A program made the position numbers and the translations under genes. Source: Alphaproteobacteria bacterium (GTDB lineage Bacteria > Pseudomonadota > Alphaproteobacteria > SMXP01). Taken from it: 23,086 nt of DNA. The stretch lies in the NCBI GenBank assembly GCA_028280675.1, contig JANQLI010000014.1:1-23086 (forward strand), read 5' to 3'. The notes beneath the pieces are model-generated. The model was not told the DNA's origin and searched no databases. It worked only from the letters and a program-made list of their open reading frames with translations. This document shows, one piece after another, positions 7,871 to 15,237 of the stretch (position 1 is its first letter; every line of letters begins with the position of its first letter).

Positions 7871-7883
7871 CGCACGCATCCGT
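7859..7883 (+). terminator. Weak terminator-like hairpin after the chaperone pair
   Basis: ACGGATGC (7859-7866) pairs perfectly with GCATCCGT (7876-7883) around a 9-nt loop that contains the chaperone stop codon. The downstream stretch TTCCTTCT is only moderately T-rich, so it may be a weak terminator or an mRNA-stabilising hairpin. Confidence 0.4.
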
Positions 7884-7917
7884 TTCCTTCTGCCACCCCT
7901 AACCATAAGGACGTTGC

Positions 7918-8949
7918 ATGTCTCAACATGATATGGTGCTCGAAAATGCGAAAGGCGCCGCCTTTCGAGCCGACCTGAACACGGCGCTTGCTGCACTCGT
8001 TAGTACGAGTAGCGGTCCCACGGCCCCCAGTGTCACCTTTGCCAATATGCTGTGGTATGATGAAACCGCGCATGCTCTCAAAATGCGTAACGAAGCAGAC
8101 GATGCTTGGATTACACTCTTGGATCTTGATCAAAGTGAAGCGCGCGTCACTAATTTGACGACCACGGAACTCTATGGTCATATCAGTGGTTTGACGATTG
8201 CCAATTCAAGTCCAGATACCGACCACGATGTTTTAATCAATCCGGGTACGACCATTGATGTAAATAACAAGTCGATCATGACTCTTAGTTCGGTGCTGGT
8301 GAAGCGAATCGATAGCTCTTGGGGGGTTGGTCATGGAGCGGGCGGGCTCGATACCGGCACGGTTGCGGCGGATACCGCCTATGCCGTCTGGCTTATTCGC
8401 CGCTCCGATACAGGCGTGGTAGATGCACTCTTTTCCACATCCTTCACATCGTCGGGTGTTACTTTGCCGACCAATTATAATGAACTGCAATTGATCGGTT
8501 GGGTTGCGACGGATTCTTCTTCTAATATTTATGCCTTTGTCCAACGCGGCAGTCGTTTTGAATTAGAGAAAGCGCCCCTTGTTCTCACGGATTCGTCCAT
8601 TACCGACGGCATTTGGGAAACGGCGACCATAACTGAACTTCCTCCCGAATGTGTCGCCGAATTCACCGCGAACATATACAACAATTACACAATCCAGAAT
8701 TCCAGCAACACCACTTATCTCTGGTTACGGCCCTACGGTGCAGCTAAAACCACTACCAACTATAACGGTCATGTGCAGTTGTTCGCCGAATTGGATTCCA
8801 GTTGGGGTATGGAGATGGGGTCTCAGGTGCAAATCGCGATCGATGGATCACAACGGTTTGAGTACGCAGCCAGTGAAGCCTTCGTCGCAACTCATGTTCG
8901 TTTTCATCTCATCGGTTGTACACTTACACAAAGAGGACACGCATCATGA
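7918..8949 (+). CDS. Phage tail fibre protein
   Basis: A 343-residue tail fibre. The N-terminal ~73 residues (SQHDMVLENAKG through FANMLWYDET to the RNEADDAWI segment) form an attachment module shared, at about half identical residues, with the second fibre gene at 19771. The middle (about residues 90-220) has the GLTIANSSPDTDHDVLINPG start and WGVGHGAGGLDTG, RRSDTGVVDALFSTS and PTNYNELQLIGW stretches seen in many phage fibres. The C-terminal third is a variable beta-rich domain, probably receptor-binding. It is oddly placed between the chaperone and tape measure genes; fibres usually follow the tip protein. Its stop overlaps the next start (ATGA). Confidence 0.8.
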   Translation: MSQHDMVLENAKGAAFRADLNTALAALVSTSSGPTAPSVTFANMLWYDETAHALKMRNEADDAWITLLDLDQSEARVTNLTTTELYGHISGLTIANSSPDTDHDVLINPGTTIDVNNKSIMTLSSVLVKRIDSSWGVGHGAGGLDTGTVAADTAYAVWLIRRSDTGVVDALFSTSFTSSGVTLPTNYNELQLIGWVATDSSSNIYAFVQRGSRFELEKAPLVLTDSSITDGIWETATITELPPECVAEFTANIYNNYTIQNSSNTTYLWLRPYGAAKTTTNYNGHVQLFAELDSSWGMEMGSQVQIAIDGSQRFEYAASEAFVATHVRFHLIGCTLTQRGHAS

Positions 8950-9503
8950 CCAAAGGACACTTTTACGACGCAAACGGCCACTCGGTGTATTTCGGTGTGC
9001 GCGCTGATAAACCGGATCTCGAAGCCGCCCATCAATTCACCACACTCCGCAAACCTGACGTTCCGCAAGACGCCGATTATGACTATATGTTTGATGGTGC
9101 ATCTTGGGTGCAAACCGATCATGCCCTGGCCGACCTGCAAGCCAAAGCGGCAAAACGGGTGAACGGCGAGGCGGAAAATTATCGTCTGCGTTTCATCACC
9201 CCAGGCGCTGGCCAGGCTATGACCTACCTTGAGAAAAAGCTCCAGGCTGAAGCTTGCCTCGCCGACCCATCTCCCGATCCGGCGGCCTATCCTTTGCTGG
9301 CGGCAGAGATCGGTGTGCGTGGGGCCACGGTCACCGATGTTGCGACTGTGGTCAAAGCCCAGTCCGATGCCTGGCAAACCATTGGCGCGCTGATTGAGGG
9401 CAAACGCCAGACCGCGCTCGTCGCTATTGCCGCTGCGGGAGATAAAACGGAGGTGGATGCGGCTGGTACCCTTGATTGGAGTGACGTCGAAGCCTATGCG
9501 TAA
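8946..9503 (+). CDS. Tail-fibre-associated (assembly/accessory) protein
   Basis: A 185-residue protein whose ATG at 8946 overlaps the fibre stop by four bases, so the two are translationally coupled. The first 50 residues describe a small beta unit (GHFYDANGHSVYFGVRADKP). The rest is alanine-rich and helical, with YRLRFITPGAGQAMTYLEKK, a DPAAYPLLAAEIG segment and a final IEGKRQTALVAIAAA helix. This layout is seen in proteins encoded right after tail fibres in alphaproteobacterial prophages, probably fibre chaperones or short side fibres. I do not recognise a more precise family. An in-frame TTG-type start further upstream would only extend into the fibre gene. Confidence 0.6.
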   Translation: MTKGHFYDANGHSVYFGVRADKPDLEAAHQFTTLRKPDVPQDADYDYMFDGASWVQTDHALADLQAKAAKRVNGEAENYRLRFITPGAGQAMTYLEKKLQAEACLADPSPDPAAYPLLAAEIGVRGATVTDVATVVKAQSDAWQTIGALIEGKRQTALVAIAAAGDKTEVDAAGTLDWSDVEAYA

Positions 9504-9553
9504 ACGCGTCCTATAAAAGGTGGCCGAATTCTGGGCTTTGCGTGCTGTTTTGG

Positions 9554-9611
9554 ATATAGGAAAATAGTCCTATTGTAGGCTGGTGGGTGATAAAGGAATA
9601 TATTCCTATAT
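9554..9611. repeat. Cluster of nested inverted repeats at the cargo-region border
   Basis: ATATAGGAA (9554-9562) is the reverse complement of TTCCTATAT (9603-9611). Within it lie ATAGGA/TCCTAT (9556-9561 with 9568-9573) and the perfect palindrome AGGAATATATTCCT (9594-9607). This sits at the change from tail genes to the low-G+C lipoprotein region; it could be an operator, a bidirectional terminator stem or a recombination site. Confidence 0.5.
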
Positions 9612-9680
9612 TAGAACTGGCATCACTCCTCCGACTTTTTGTATAAAGGATGTGCCCTCCTCCTCGGGGGCTCATCTGCA

Positions 9681-9756
9681 CATGGCGGCATATTATCGAC
9701 GTGATAACCGACGAAGCCGTGGGGAGGAATATCGCCCGCGGCGGGGTCGTCCGTAG
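9681..9756 (+). pseudogene. Orphan remnant of the tape measure gene 3' end
   Basis: Bases 9681-9744 match the tape measure gene at about 13463-13527 with a few substitutions and a one-base difference. The encoded words IIDV and DEAVGRNIARGG correspond to DIDVMIDEAVGRNIARGG there. From the CGCCCG-GGCGG box (9733-9744) the match switches to an earlier part of the same gene, 13252-13274 (ARGGVVR), then stops. No start or intact frame is present. It is a rearranged scrap of a tape measure copy, left at the left side of the lipoprotein block. Confidence 0.75.
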
Positions 9757-9771
9757 TACATTGGCTTGGCC

Positions 9772-10290
9772 TCAGAATTTCGAGGCATCTACGACTTCAA
9801 GCCAACTATCTTCTTTAAAATCGCTGGCATTCGTTACATCAGGCTTTGCACATGCATTTATATAAAACGTGAGTAAACGTGGAATAACAGCAAAGCCTTC
9901 ATCTTGAAGAGTTGAATTTGTTAGATGAATATCTACCTGCACATACTCACTTTCGACTTCGCGTGCTAGAATAAAAACTTCTGGCTCAGCTGTATCTTGA
10001 TCGAGCCATATGAATGATGAAATCGTTCCCTTGGAATTAATTTTTGGTTTAGGTCCTCTTTTATCGGCGATACTCGCAAAAGCAGATAGGCAGTAAGAGA
10101 ATTCGTCAATCTTTTGTTGGAATACCTCTCTGTTACTAGGAATGCTTATAAATTCATCTGGAACATTGATGTATGGGTTGAGAAACTGAGGTTTTGAATC
10201 GCATGAGGTAGTCGATACGGACATTAAGAGTATTGTGAATATAAGCGAATATCGCGAACGTATAAATCTCAAGTGTGAGTAATTAATCAT
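9772..10290 (-). CDS. Putative lipoprotein of unknown function (cargo 1)
   Basis: A 172-residue protein on the strand opposite to the tail genes. The N-terminus is basic (HLRFIRSRY), followed by a hydrophobic core and STTSC, a possible lipobox with the acylated Cys near residue 30. ATG at 10290 was chosen because GAGG lies about 7 nt upstream; a TTG at 10314 would lengthen the pre-signal region. The mature part has two cysteines (SYCLSAF and INACAKP) and an IWLDQDTAEPEVF stretch. A similar C-L-S start, aromatic W-x-D segment and terminal cysteine occur in the third lipoprotein at 10864, so they may be distant paralogues. Base composition is lower in G+C than in the tail genes. Function unknown; surface immunity or superinfection exclusion is a guess. 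Confidence 0.65.
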   Translation of the reverse strand: MINYSHLRFIRSRYSLIFTILLMSVSTTSCDSKPQFLNPYINVPDEFISIPSNREVFQQKIDEFSYCLSAFASIADKRGPKPKINSKGTISSFIWLDQDTAEPEVFILAREVESEYVQVDIHLTNSTLQDEGFAVIPRLLTFYINACAKPDVTNASDFKEDSWLEVVDASKF

Positions 10291-10342
10291 CTTAGCCCTC
10301 AATTCTGGATTCAAAATATATCTGTTTAGTGGTGACTTATCC

Positions 10343-10738
10343 TCACCGAATATTCTCCACTCTAGGGTCCTTTTTATTAGTAAGGCTTATTTGTAGATAT
10401 GGATACTTTGGATGATTAATTCCTGGTACCGTGTAGCCATCCAACAAGACATCTTGTTCGAGTTGCGATTTGTTAAATAGTTCGGCGCACCAACCTTCGT
10501 AAAACTCTGTTTTGCTACTTAATTTTGCTGTTCCTAGCACATCTGCAGCACAACGCGATGCAGACTCCTTGTTCCCGTTTAAAACCAAATATTGCGTAGA
10601 GAAATTTGGGATTATTGCTTCGTATCCTTCAGGTGCGTTTTCGTATAACGCTAGGGGTGATGTATTTTCTGATTGTAAGAAAGAATTTGAACTTTCGTTG
10701 CAACTTGTAATGCAAAGCACACAAAATAATTTAACCAC
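10343..10738 (-). CDS. Putative lipoprotein of unknown function (cargo 2)
   Basis: A 131-residue frame starting with GTG at 10738 and a very short signal (VKLFCVLCITSC) ending in an I-T-S-C lipobox at Cys13. No better start exists: the frame is closed by a stop nine codons upstream, and the ribosome binding site is poor, so the N-terminus may be eroded. The mature part is polar and contains two more cysteines (SRCAADV and GWCAELF). It lies between two other reverse-strand lipoprotein genes and shares their low G+C content. I do not recognise a family. Confidence 0.5.
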   Translation of the reverse strand: MVKLFCVLCITSCNESSNSFLQSENTSPLALYENAPEGYEAIIPNFSTQYLVLNGNKESASRCAADVLGTAKLSSKTEFYEGWCAELFNKSQLEQDVLLDGYTVPGINHPKYPYLQISLTNKKDPRVENIR

Positions 10739-10863
10739 AGTTTTCGTGTACCCAAAAAGCTGATATTAGTTTCCTTCAGAAGGGGATTCATCTGCCTGAG
10801 TATCATACTTTATTAATGATGATTGGAAGATAGACCTGAAATTGTTAGTAGCTTAGTGCTGTA

Positions 10864-11355
10864 TTACTCTTCAGAATCATTTTCTATTGATTCACTAACG
10901 CTGCGGAATTGTTCGACCGTTAATCCAGCAGGCAATCCACTGCATATTCCAAATCTTGCTTTTAACGTAATTTTATGGCTTTCGGAATCTTCTCCTGCTT
11001 TGAACTTATACAAACTTGATGGCGATTTAGGTTCGTAATGCACCATGCGATAGTTACCGTCTTTGTCACCGAGAAATTCTATCAGGGCATACTCATTGCT
11101 ATTTCGGTCTTTCCAATGAACCCACGCATGTTCATTTGGTATTGCAGAAAGCACTCTTCCCTGATCAGAGCTATAGAGAGATATGTAATACGAGAGGCAT
11201 TCGGCTTTAACCTGCGGGTTGCCTTCTCCCTGAAGATGCCAAAGTGGCTCAGTCTTATAACGTTTCTGCAGGCGTTGAATTTCAGCCTCATCGCTTAAGT
11301 CACTACAAGCTGAAATCAGAGTCAACAGTGCTGACAGAAGTACAAATCTAATCAT
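10864..11355 (-). CDS. Putative lipoprotein of unknown function (cargo 3)
   Basis: A 163-residue protein with a clear lipoprotein signal peptide: MIRFVLLSALLTLISAC, lipobox I-S-A-C with Cys17. The mature domain carries ECLSYYISLYSSDQG, then AWVHWKDRNSNEYALIEF, and a final FGICSGL, so one disulfide between the two later cysteines is plausible. An AGG lies about 8 nt upstream of the ATG. It is first in the leftward trio and is divergent from the tape measure gene. The trio has its own direction and composition, like moron genes in prophages, which are often expressed when the phage genes are silent. The function is not known. Confidence 0.68.
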   Translation of the reverse strand: MIRFVLLSALLTLISACSDLSDEAEIQRLQKRYKTEPLWHLQGEGNPQVKAECLSYYISLYSSDQGRVLSAIPNEHAWVHWKDRNSNEYALIEFLGDKDGNYRMVHYEPKSPSSLYKFKAGEDSESHKITLKARFGICSGLPAGLTVEQFRSVSESIENDSEE

Positions 11356-11503
11356 GAGTATGCCTGTATTCCTAATCGAGAAATAGCGCCAATAACTTAT
11401 AATAGAAAATATATATTATCACTCTTTTAGATAGAAATCAATCATTCACCTTTTTAGTCCGATTTATCGGATTCAATCTCAAAAGAGAGGAAAGAAGATC
11501 ATA
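11356..11503. promoter_or_regulatory. AT-rich divergent promoter region with operator-like palindrome
   Basis: This region separates the leftward lipoproteins from the tape measure gene. It contains TATAAT at 11398-11403 and a perfect inverted repeat TCCGAT (11458-11463) / ATCGGA (11466-11471) that could be an operator. AGAGGA about 14 nt before the ATG provides the ribosome binding site for the tape measure gene. The presence of a promoter region here implies the downstream tail genes need not be read from the first half of the module. Confidence 0.4.
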
Positions 11504-13588
11504 ATGTCTGATGATATAATCAAGGATGTCGTGACATCCGTTGCCAGAGAAGCAGTGGAAGACGTCATGAAGAAATCCAAGCAGGAGTTGCCGTTGCCAC
11601 CTTCTTTGGAAAAATATATCAAAGATCTAGAACGCTTCAACAAATTGCGTCATCAATATGCTCGCACAGGACCAAATATACTTGCCCCCATTCAGCGTGC
11701 ATTACTCACACTTGATCCTGCTGGAAATATCTTAAACTTAAATAAGATTGTTCCAAGTCAGTCGTTTCTTGGAGTGAATTTTATCTATGAAGATTGGAAA
11801 GTGGGTCGGTTGGGACTTGAGCAATTTCCATTTGAAGAGATATTGCAAGATTTGGATAATGAACAAATAACTTTTGAGAAGGAATTAGAGAGTCTCAAGT
11901 CTAAGTTAATAACAACTCTGAAAGAGACGGAGAGAGAACAACTTGAGTTTGCCATTTGGGTAAAACAAAGTGAATTAGTGGGTTCTCAGCAAATTGAGAA
12001 AGAAATCTTGAGCGCGATGGATTCACGTGAAGCATTATTTGGTCTTGGGTCTCGCGATAGGCTTGAGATGTCATGGTTCGATAAAGCGCTGAGAGAAGAT
12101 CCGTCGAGTATATATGCACCTTATTCACAGCAACTAGGATCAGCTGATGAGATTATTGACAAGGTACATCGAGCACTAAATCCTATTCGAATACCATTTG
12201 GGCGTCCACCTTTTGGTGGAACTCCTCTCAATATTCCATATGATGAATTGCAAGCTTATTATGGTGATTTAAATCAGGCTTCCGCAAATAACGTGGCAAT
12301 GATTGAAACGCTAAAAGCTCAACTGGATATGCTGCAGCGTGCTCAGAACGGAGAAATTAATAGCCCTTATATTCAGCATGTGACGGATAATTTGGTCAGG
12401 GTCATTCCCAACTATATTGGAAAACTTGAATCACAAGTAAATCAAATCGATGAGTATCTCAATCATAGTGTGTTTTCAAAGTTAGAGCAATCGGTAAAGG
12501 AAAGTGATATATCTACCAGTTCAAATCTAATTGATACCGTAAATCCATTCTTTGAAAATTTCATGCAGAATGGTGGATTACAATTACCTGAGGGTATGTC
12601 TTACGAGCAATTTGAGTTGTTCACAGAAGATATGCGATCACTCCTTGAGATGTATGATCTCATTCCCGGCAAAATGCAAGAGATCACCGTATCGTCGCGT
12701 GCGGCGACGGAGGCAATGCGCATTTTTGAGATGGCAGGGTATCAAGCGGGGGCGGCGATTGTTGGGAACTTACGGCAGATGATCATGACCGGCGAGGATG
12801 TTGAGGACATGCTGGCCCGTCTGCAAGAGCACCTGATCGGCATTATTTTAAATGCAGCCCTGACGCCGTTGCAACAAGAGCTCAGCGGCATGCTGGGCGG
12901 GTTATTCGGTGGGAATGACGCCAAAGTGCCAAATGCCACCGCCCAAGCGGCAAATATAGCCGGTGGTTTGTTCGATCAGACGTGCTGTTGTCATCCGCTC
13001 GGCATCCCAACTGTCGCTGCAGATCCAGCGGCCATTGGCAATGTGGAGATCATGAAAGAAGGCGGCGGTGTGTTCAGCAACATCACATCCATGTTCTCAA
13101 AATTGTTCACCGATCTCCTGCCGAACATTTTTGGTATCTTTAAGAATCTGTTCTCAAGCCTGTTTGGTGGCATCGGCAATTTGCTTGGATCGATCTTCGG
13201 GGCTTTGTTCGCCGATGGGGCGGCGTTTCAGAATGGCAACGTGATGCCCTTCGCCCGTGGCGGGGTCGTCCGTATGCCAACCCTCTTTCCGATGGCTGGC
13301 GGGCGGCGCGGCCTGATGGGCGAGGCGGGGCCGGAAGCGATCTTGCCGCTCAGGCGTGGGCGCGGCGGACGCCTTGGGGTGGAGGCCTCGGGCGGGGCGG
13401 TGAACGTCAACATCCACAACAATGTCGGCGCGCATGTGCAAACCCGCGAGCGGCGCAACGCCCATGGCGGCATGGACATTGACGTGATGATCGACGAAGC
13501 GGTGGGACGCAATATCGCCCGCGGCGGCATGACCGCCAAAGCCCTCGAAACCCGGTTTGGATTACGACCGGCGACCTTTGGACGCTAG
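11504..13588 (+). CDS. Tape measure protein, mosaic
   Basis: A 694-residue protein that sets tail length and plugs the tube. The last ~310 residues are typical of siphophage tape measures. They include a helix ending MIMTGEDVEDMLARL, GLLFGG-like glycine-rich hydrophobic stretches (about 520-575) that may insert into the target membrane, and FARGGVVRMPTLFP with GLMGEAGPEAILPLRRG near 603-620. The first ~385 residues differ sharply: lower G+C, charged and helical, with coiled-coil-like parts (ELESLKSKLITTLKETERE), and not recognisable to me. The change falls near base 12660. A TCCCHP cluster (Cys494-496) is unusual. At about 1.5 angstrom per residue the tail would be near 100 nm. The 3' end is duplicated as a scrap at 9681-9756. 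Confidence 0.85.
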   Translation: MSDDIIKDVVTSVAREAVEDVMKKSKQELPLPPSLEKYIKDLERFNKLRHQYARTGPNILAPIQRALLTLDPAGNILNLNKIVPSQSFLGVNFIYEDWKVGRLGLEQFPFEEILQDLDNEQITFEKELESLKSKLITTLKETEREQLEFAIWVKQSELVGSQQIEKEILSAMDSREALFGLGSRDRLEMSWFDKALREDPSSIYAPYSQQLGSADEIIDKVHRALNPIRIPFGRPPFGGTPLNIPYDELQAYYGDLNQASANNVAMIETLKAQLDMLQRAQNGEINSPYIQHVTDNLVRVIPNYIGKLESQVNQIDEYLNHSVFSKLEQSVKESDISTSSNLIDTVNPFFENFMQNGGLQLPEGMSYEQFELFTEDMRSLLEMYDLIPGKMQEITVSSRAATEAMRIFEMAGYQAGAAIVGNLRQMIMTGEDVEDMLARLQEHLIGIILNAALTPLQQELSGMLGGLFGGNDAKVPNATAQAANIAGGLFDQTCCCHPLGIPTVAADPAAIGNVEIMKEGGGVFSNITSMFSKLFTDLLPNIFGIFKNLFSSLFGGIGNLLGSIFGALFADGAAFQNGNVMPFARGGVVRMPTLFPMAGGRRGLMGEAGPEAILPLRRGRGGRLGVEASGGAVNVNIHNNVGAHVQTRERRNAHGGMDIDVMIDEAVGRNIARGGMTAKALETRFGLRPATFGR

Positions 13589-13635
13589 TCATACGCGTCT
13601 CGCATACTTTTTTCACAACACTTGGAGTTTGATTG

Positions 13636-14016
13636 ATGACCATGCCTGCATGGCCCGATACGGGCGTGGGTGCGTTGCCGACGCATCCTTTGTTAAACAC
13701 ATTACATGAAACATTTCCGGATGTCTTGCTCCGCACCGAGATGGATGCGGGGCCAGCGAAAACCCGCCAGCGTTATACGGCGGGTGTTGCGGGCCTGCAA
13801 TGCGAGATGATGCTGGGTCCGGTGCAAGTGGCCACACTCGAAGATTTCTATTCGGGCACGCTGGGTGGCGGGGTGGAGAAGTTCACGTGGGCGCATCCGC
13901 GATCCGGTGACACCAAAGTGTTCCGCTTTGTCAAACCACCCCAGATCAGCCAGGCCAGTAAAGGCGCGTTTAAAGCGGCGCTGGATTTGGAAATCTTACC
14001 GGAGACCGCCCCATGA
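13636..14016 (+). CDS. Minor tail protein, gpM-like
   Basis: A 126-residue protein beginning MPAW after a short leader, with the conserved order LLRTEMDAGPAKTRQRYTAG, a QVATLEDFYSGTLGGG helix, FTWAHPRSG and an FRFVKPPQ strand. This pattern is found in small proteins directly after the tape measure in alphaproteobacterial siphophages and occupies the place of lambda gpM, part of the distal tail ring. ATG at 13636 was chosen because GGAG lies 8 nt upstream; TTG at 13633 is adjacent. Its stop overlaps the next start (ATGA), showing translational coupling within the tip operon. Confidence 0.75.
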   Translation: MTMPAWPDTGVGALPTHPLLNTLHETFPDVLLRTEMDAGPAKTRQRYTAGVAGLQCEMMLGPVQVATLEDFYSGTLGGGVEKFTWAHPRSGDTKVFRFVKPPQISQASKGAFKAALDLEILPETAP

Positions 14017-14507
14017 GCCGTGATGTGAGTGCGGCGACGAAGAGCGCCCTTTTTGCCACTGAAACAGACGCGGTCTTTGTGATCCTTTTGACGATCACTC
14101 ATGATGAAGTGGCGCCGGATTTGTATTTCGCTGGGAATAGTCAAGATGTGGTGCATGACAGCAAAACTTTTGTTGCGTATCCATTTGAGTTGAGTCTGCC
14201 GCCGCAAACCGAAGACCGTCCGCCTGTCGCCACATTGCGCATCGATAATGTGCATCGTGAAATTGTCAATGCCATACGCAAGATGGCAACGGCACCGAAA
14301 GTGCAAATGGATATTGTGCGCGTGTCCGAGAATAGTTTGGGGACGATTATCGTTGATGAGGTGGAGGCGAGCTTCGTTGATTTCCGATTGCGCAATGTGA
14401 GCTACAACGCGTTGGTTGTCGAGGGGGAGTTGACTCTCGAACATTTTGTTGAGGAGCCATACCCCGCGCACGTGTTTTCGCCACTTGATTTTCCTGGCAT
14501 GTTTTAA
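14013..14507 (+). CDS. DUF1833 family minor tail protein
   Basis: A 164-residue protein of the DUF1833 phage family: LLTITHDEVAPDLYFAGN, then the FVAYPFELSLPPQTED segment and LRIDNVHREIVNAIRKM, followed by beta strands ending VEGELTLEHFVEEPYPA. It sits where lambda has gpL, between the gpM-like protein and the tail peptidase, and probably forms part of the distal tail hub. It is coupled to the previous gene by a four-base overlap. In related phages the peptidase gene follows at once; here about 750 bp of other DNA intervene. Confidence 0.8.
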   Translation: MSRDVSAATKSALFATETDAVFVILLTITHDEVAPDLYFAGNSQDVVHDSKTFVAYPFELSLPPQTEDRPPVATLRIDNVHREIVNAIRKMATAPKVQMDIVRVSENSLGTIIVDEVEASFVDFRLRNVSYNALVVEGELTLEHFVEEPYPAHVFSPLDFPGMF

Positions 14508-14855
14508 ATTTACATTATGTTTGCTGGGGGCGCGCCGCCCTTAATGGTGCCACCCACACCACGCGACCCCGGCTGGGGCTGGTGCGTGACCTTGCGCGCA
14601 TGAACGTGCAAGTCTGCACCGGCCCCGTTTTTGGGAAAAGAGAAATGATCATTCAAGGAAGTTTCCAGCAGAATCTAGGTGTATTACAAAAAAGAAATTA
14701 TGTTCGACTTGATGTGAATAGCCTCAATCGAAGATTGTTGCAGAAGAAGTCTCTCATTTCCCAGCATAAGCTCGCTTTGCAGTAGATTTGGTGATGTTAA
14801 GTAAGTGTGTCTATGATTGTATGGTAGGTGATACAAAGGATTATGAATAATTGAT
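14508..14855. other. Composite non-coding stretch with a G+C-rich scrap
   Basis: No convincing gene lies here. Bases about 14526-14635 are strikingly G+C-rich and one frame reads NGATHTTRPRLGL followed by VRDLARMNVQVCTGPVFG, protein-like but without start or end, so it looks like a broken gene piece whose origin I cannot name. At about 14636 the sequence changes abruptly to low G+C and stays so through the DUF1493-like gene. An ATG-started frame at 14582-14785 crosses this change and is probably not a gene. The stretch separates DUF1833 from the inserted cargo gene. Confidence 0.45.
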
Positions 14856-15191
14856 ATGTCGAGACAATGGGATGACGTCTATGCCGAGGTTTCTGAAATT
14901 CTCGTGCAAGAATTTGGATCTTCACCTGAGTCTGTCACACCTGAAGCACGCCTGATGCAGGACCAATATCTGCGCGGTGATGATGCAACAGATTTCCTAG
15001 GTATTCTCATGAGCAAATACGATATTGATTTTCAAAACATGAACTTTGATCGCTATTTTCATGGCGAATATTATGGTCTTCGCGATATGTACTATGCCCT
15101 CATGAAGAAAGATGACCCACGGAAAGAGCCTTTAACGGTGAAACACATTGTTGATGTCATTGTGAAAGGTGAATGGTTCGATCCTGCGTAA
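14856..15191 (+). CDS. DUF1493-like, acyl-carrier-protein-fold protein (cargo)
   Basis: A 111-residue acidic helical protein resembling DUF1493: an N-terminal helix (VYAEVSEILVQEFG), SVTPEARLMQDQYLRGDDATDFL, the YDIDFQNMNFDRYF segment near 55-68, and a C-terminal LTVKHIVDVIVKGEW helix. The fold is like acyl carrier proteins, but the usual phosphopantetheine serine is replaced by Asp-Asp at 42-43, so it should not carry an acyl group. The gene interrupts the usual order of DUF1833 and NlpC/P60 genes, has lower G+C than both, and ends with its own terminator. It is an accessory cargo gene; a regulatory or protective role is only a guess. The ribosome binding site is poor (AAGGA lies 17 nt upstream). 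Confidence 0.7.
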   Translation: MSRQWDDVYAEVSEILVQEFGSSPESVTPEARLMQDQYLRGDDATDFLGILMSKYDIDFQNMNFDRYFHGEYYGLRDMYYALMKKDDPRKEPLTVKHIVDVIVKGEWFDPA

Positions 15192-15213
15192 TCATTTCAA
15201 ACATCTCGTATTT

Positions 15214-15237
15214 AGAGGGCCCATGAGGCCCTTTTTT
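15214..15237 (+). terminator. Intrinsic terminator after the DUF1493-like gene
   Basis: AGAGGGCC (15214-15221) pairs with GGCCCTTT across a CATGA loop (15222-15226) and runs into six T (15232-15237). It would end transcription of the cargo gene just before the peptidase gene, so the downstream tip genes need readthrough, antitermination or their own promoter. Confidence 0.8.

Noticed and set aside
7717..8181. Reverse-strand open frame of 154 codons over the chaperone and fibre genes, and similar long frames at 646-1122, 1513-1905 and 7238-7780
   Set aside because: They overlap well-supported genes in antisense or shifted frames and encode no recognisable domain; they arise from codon bias of the real genes.
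14582..14785. A 67-residue gene
   Set aside because: The frame crosses an abrupt composition change, has no ribosome binding site and no recognisable product; it is better explained as a scrap plus non-coding DNA.
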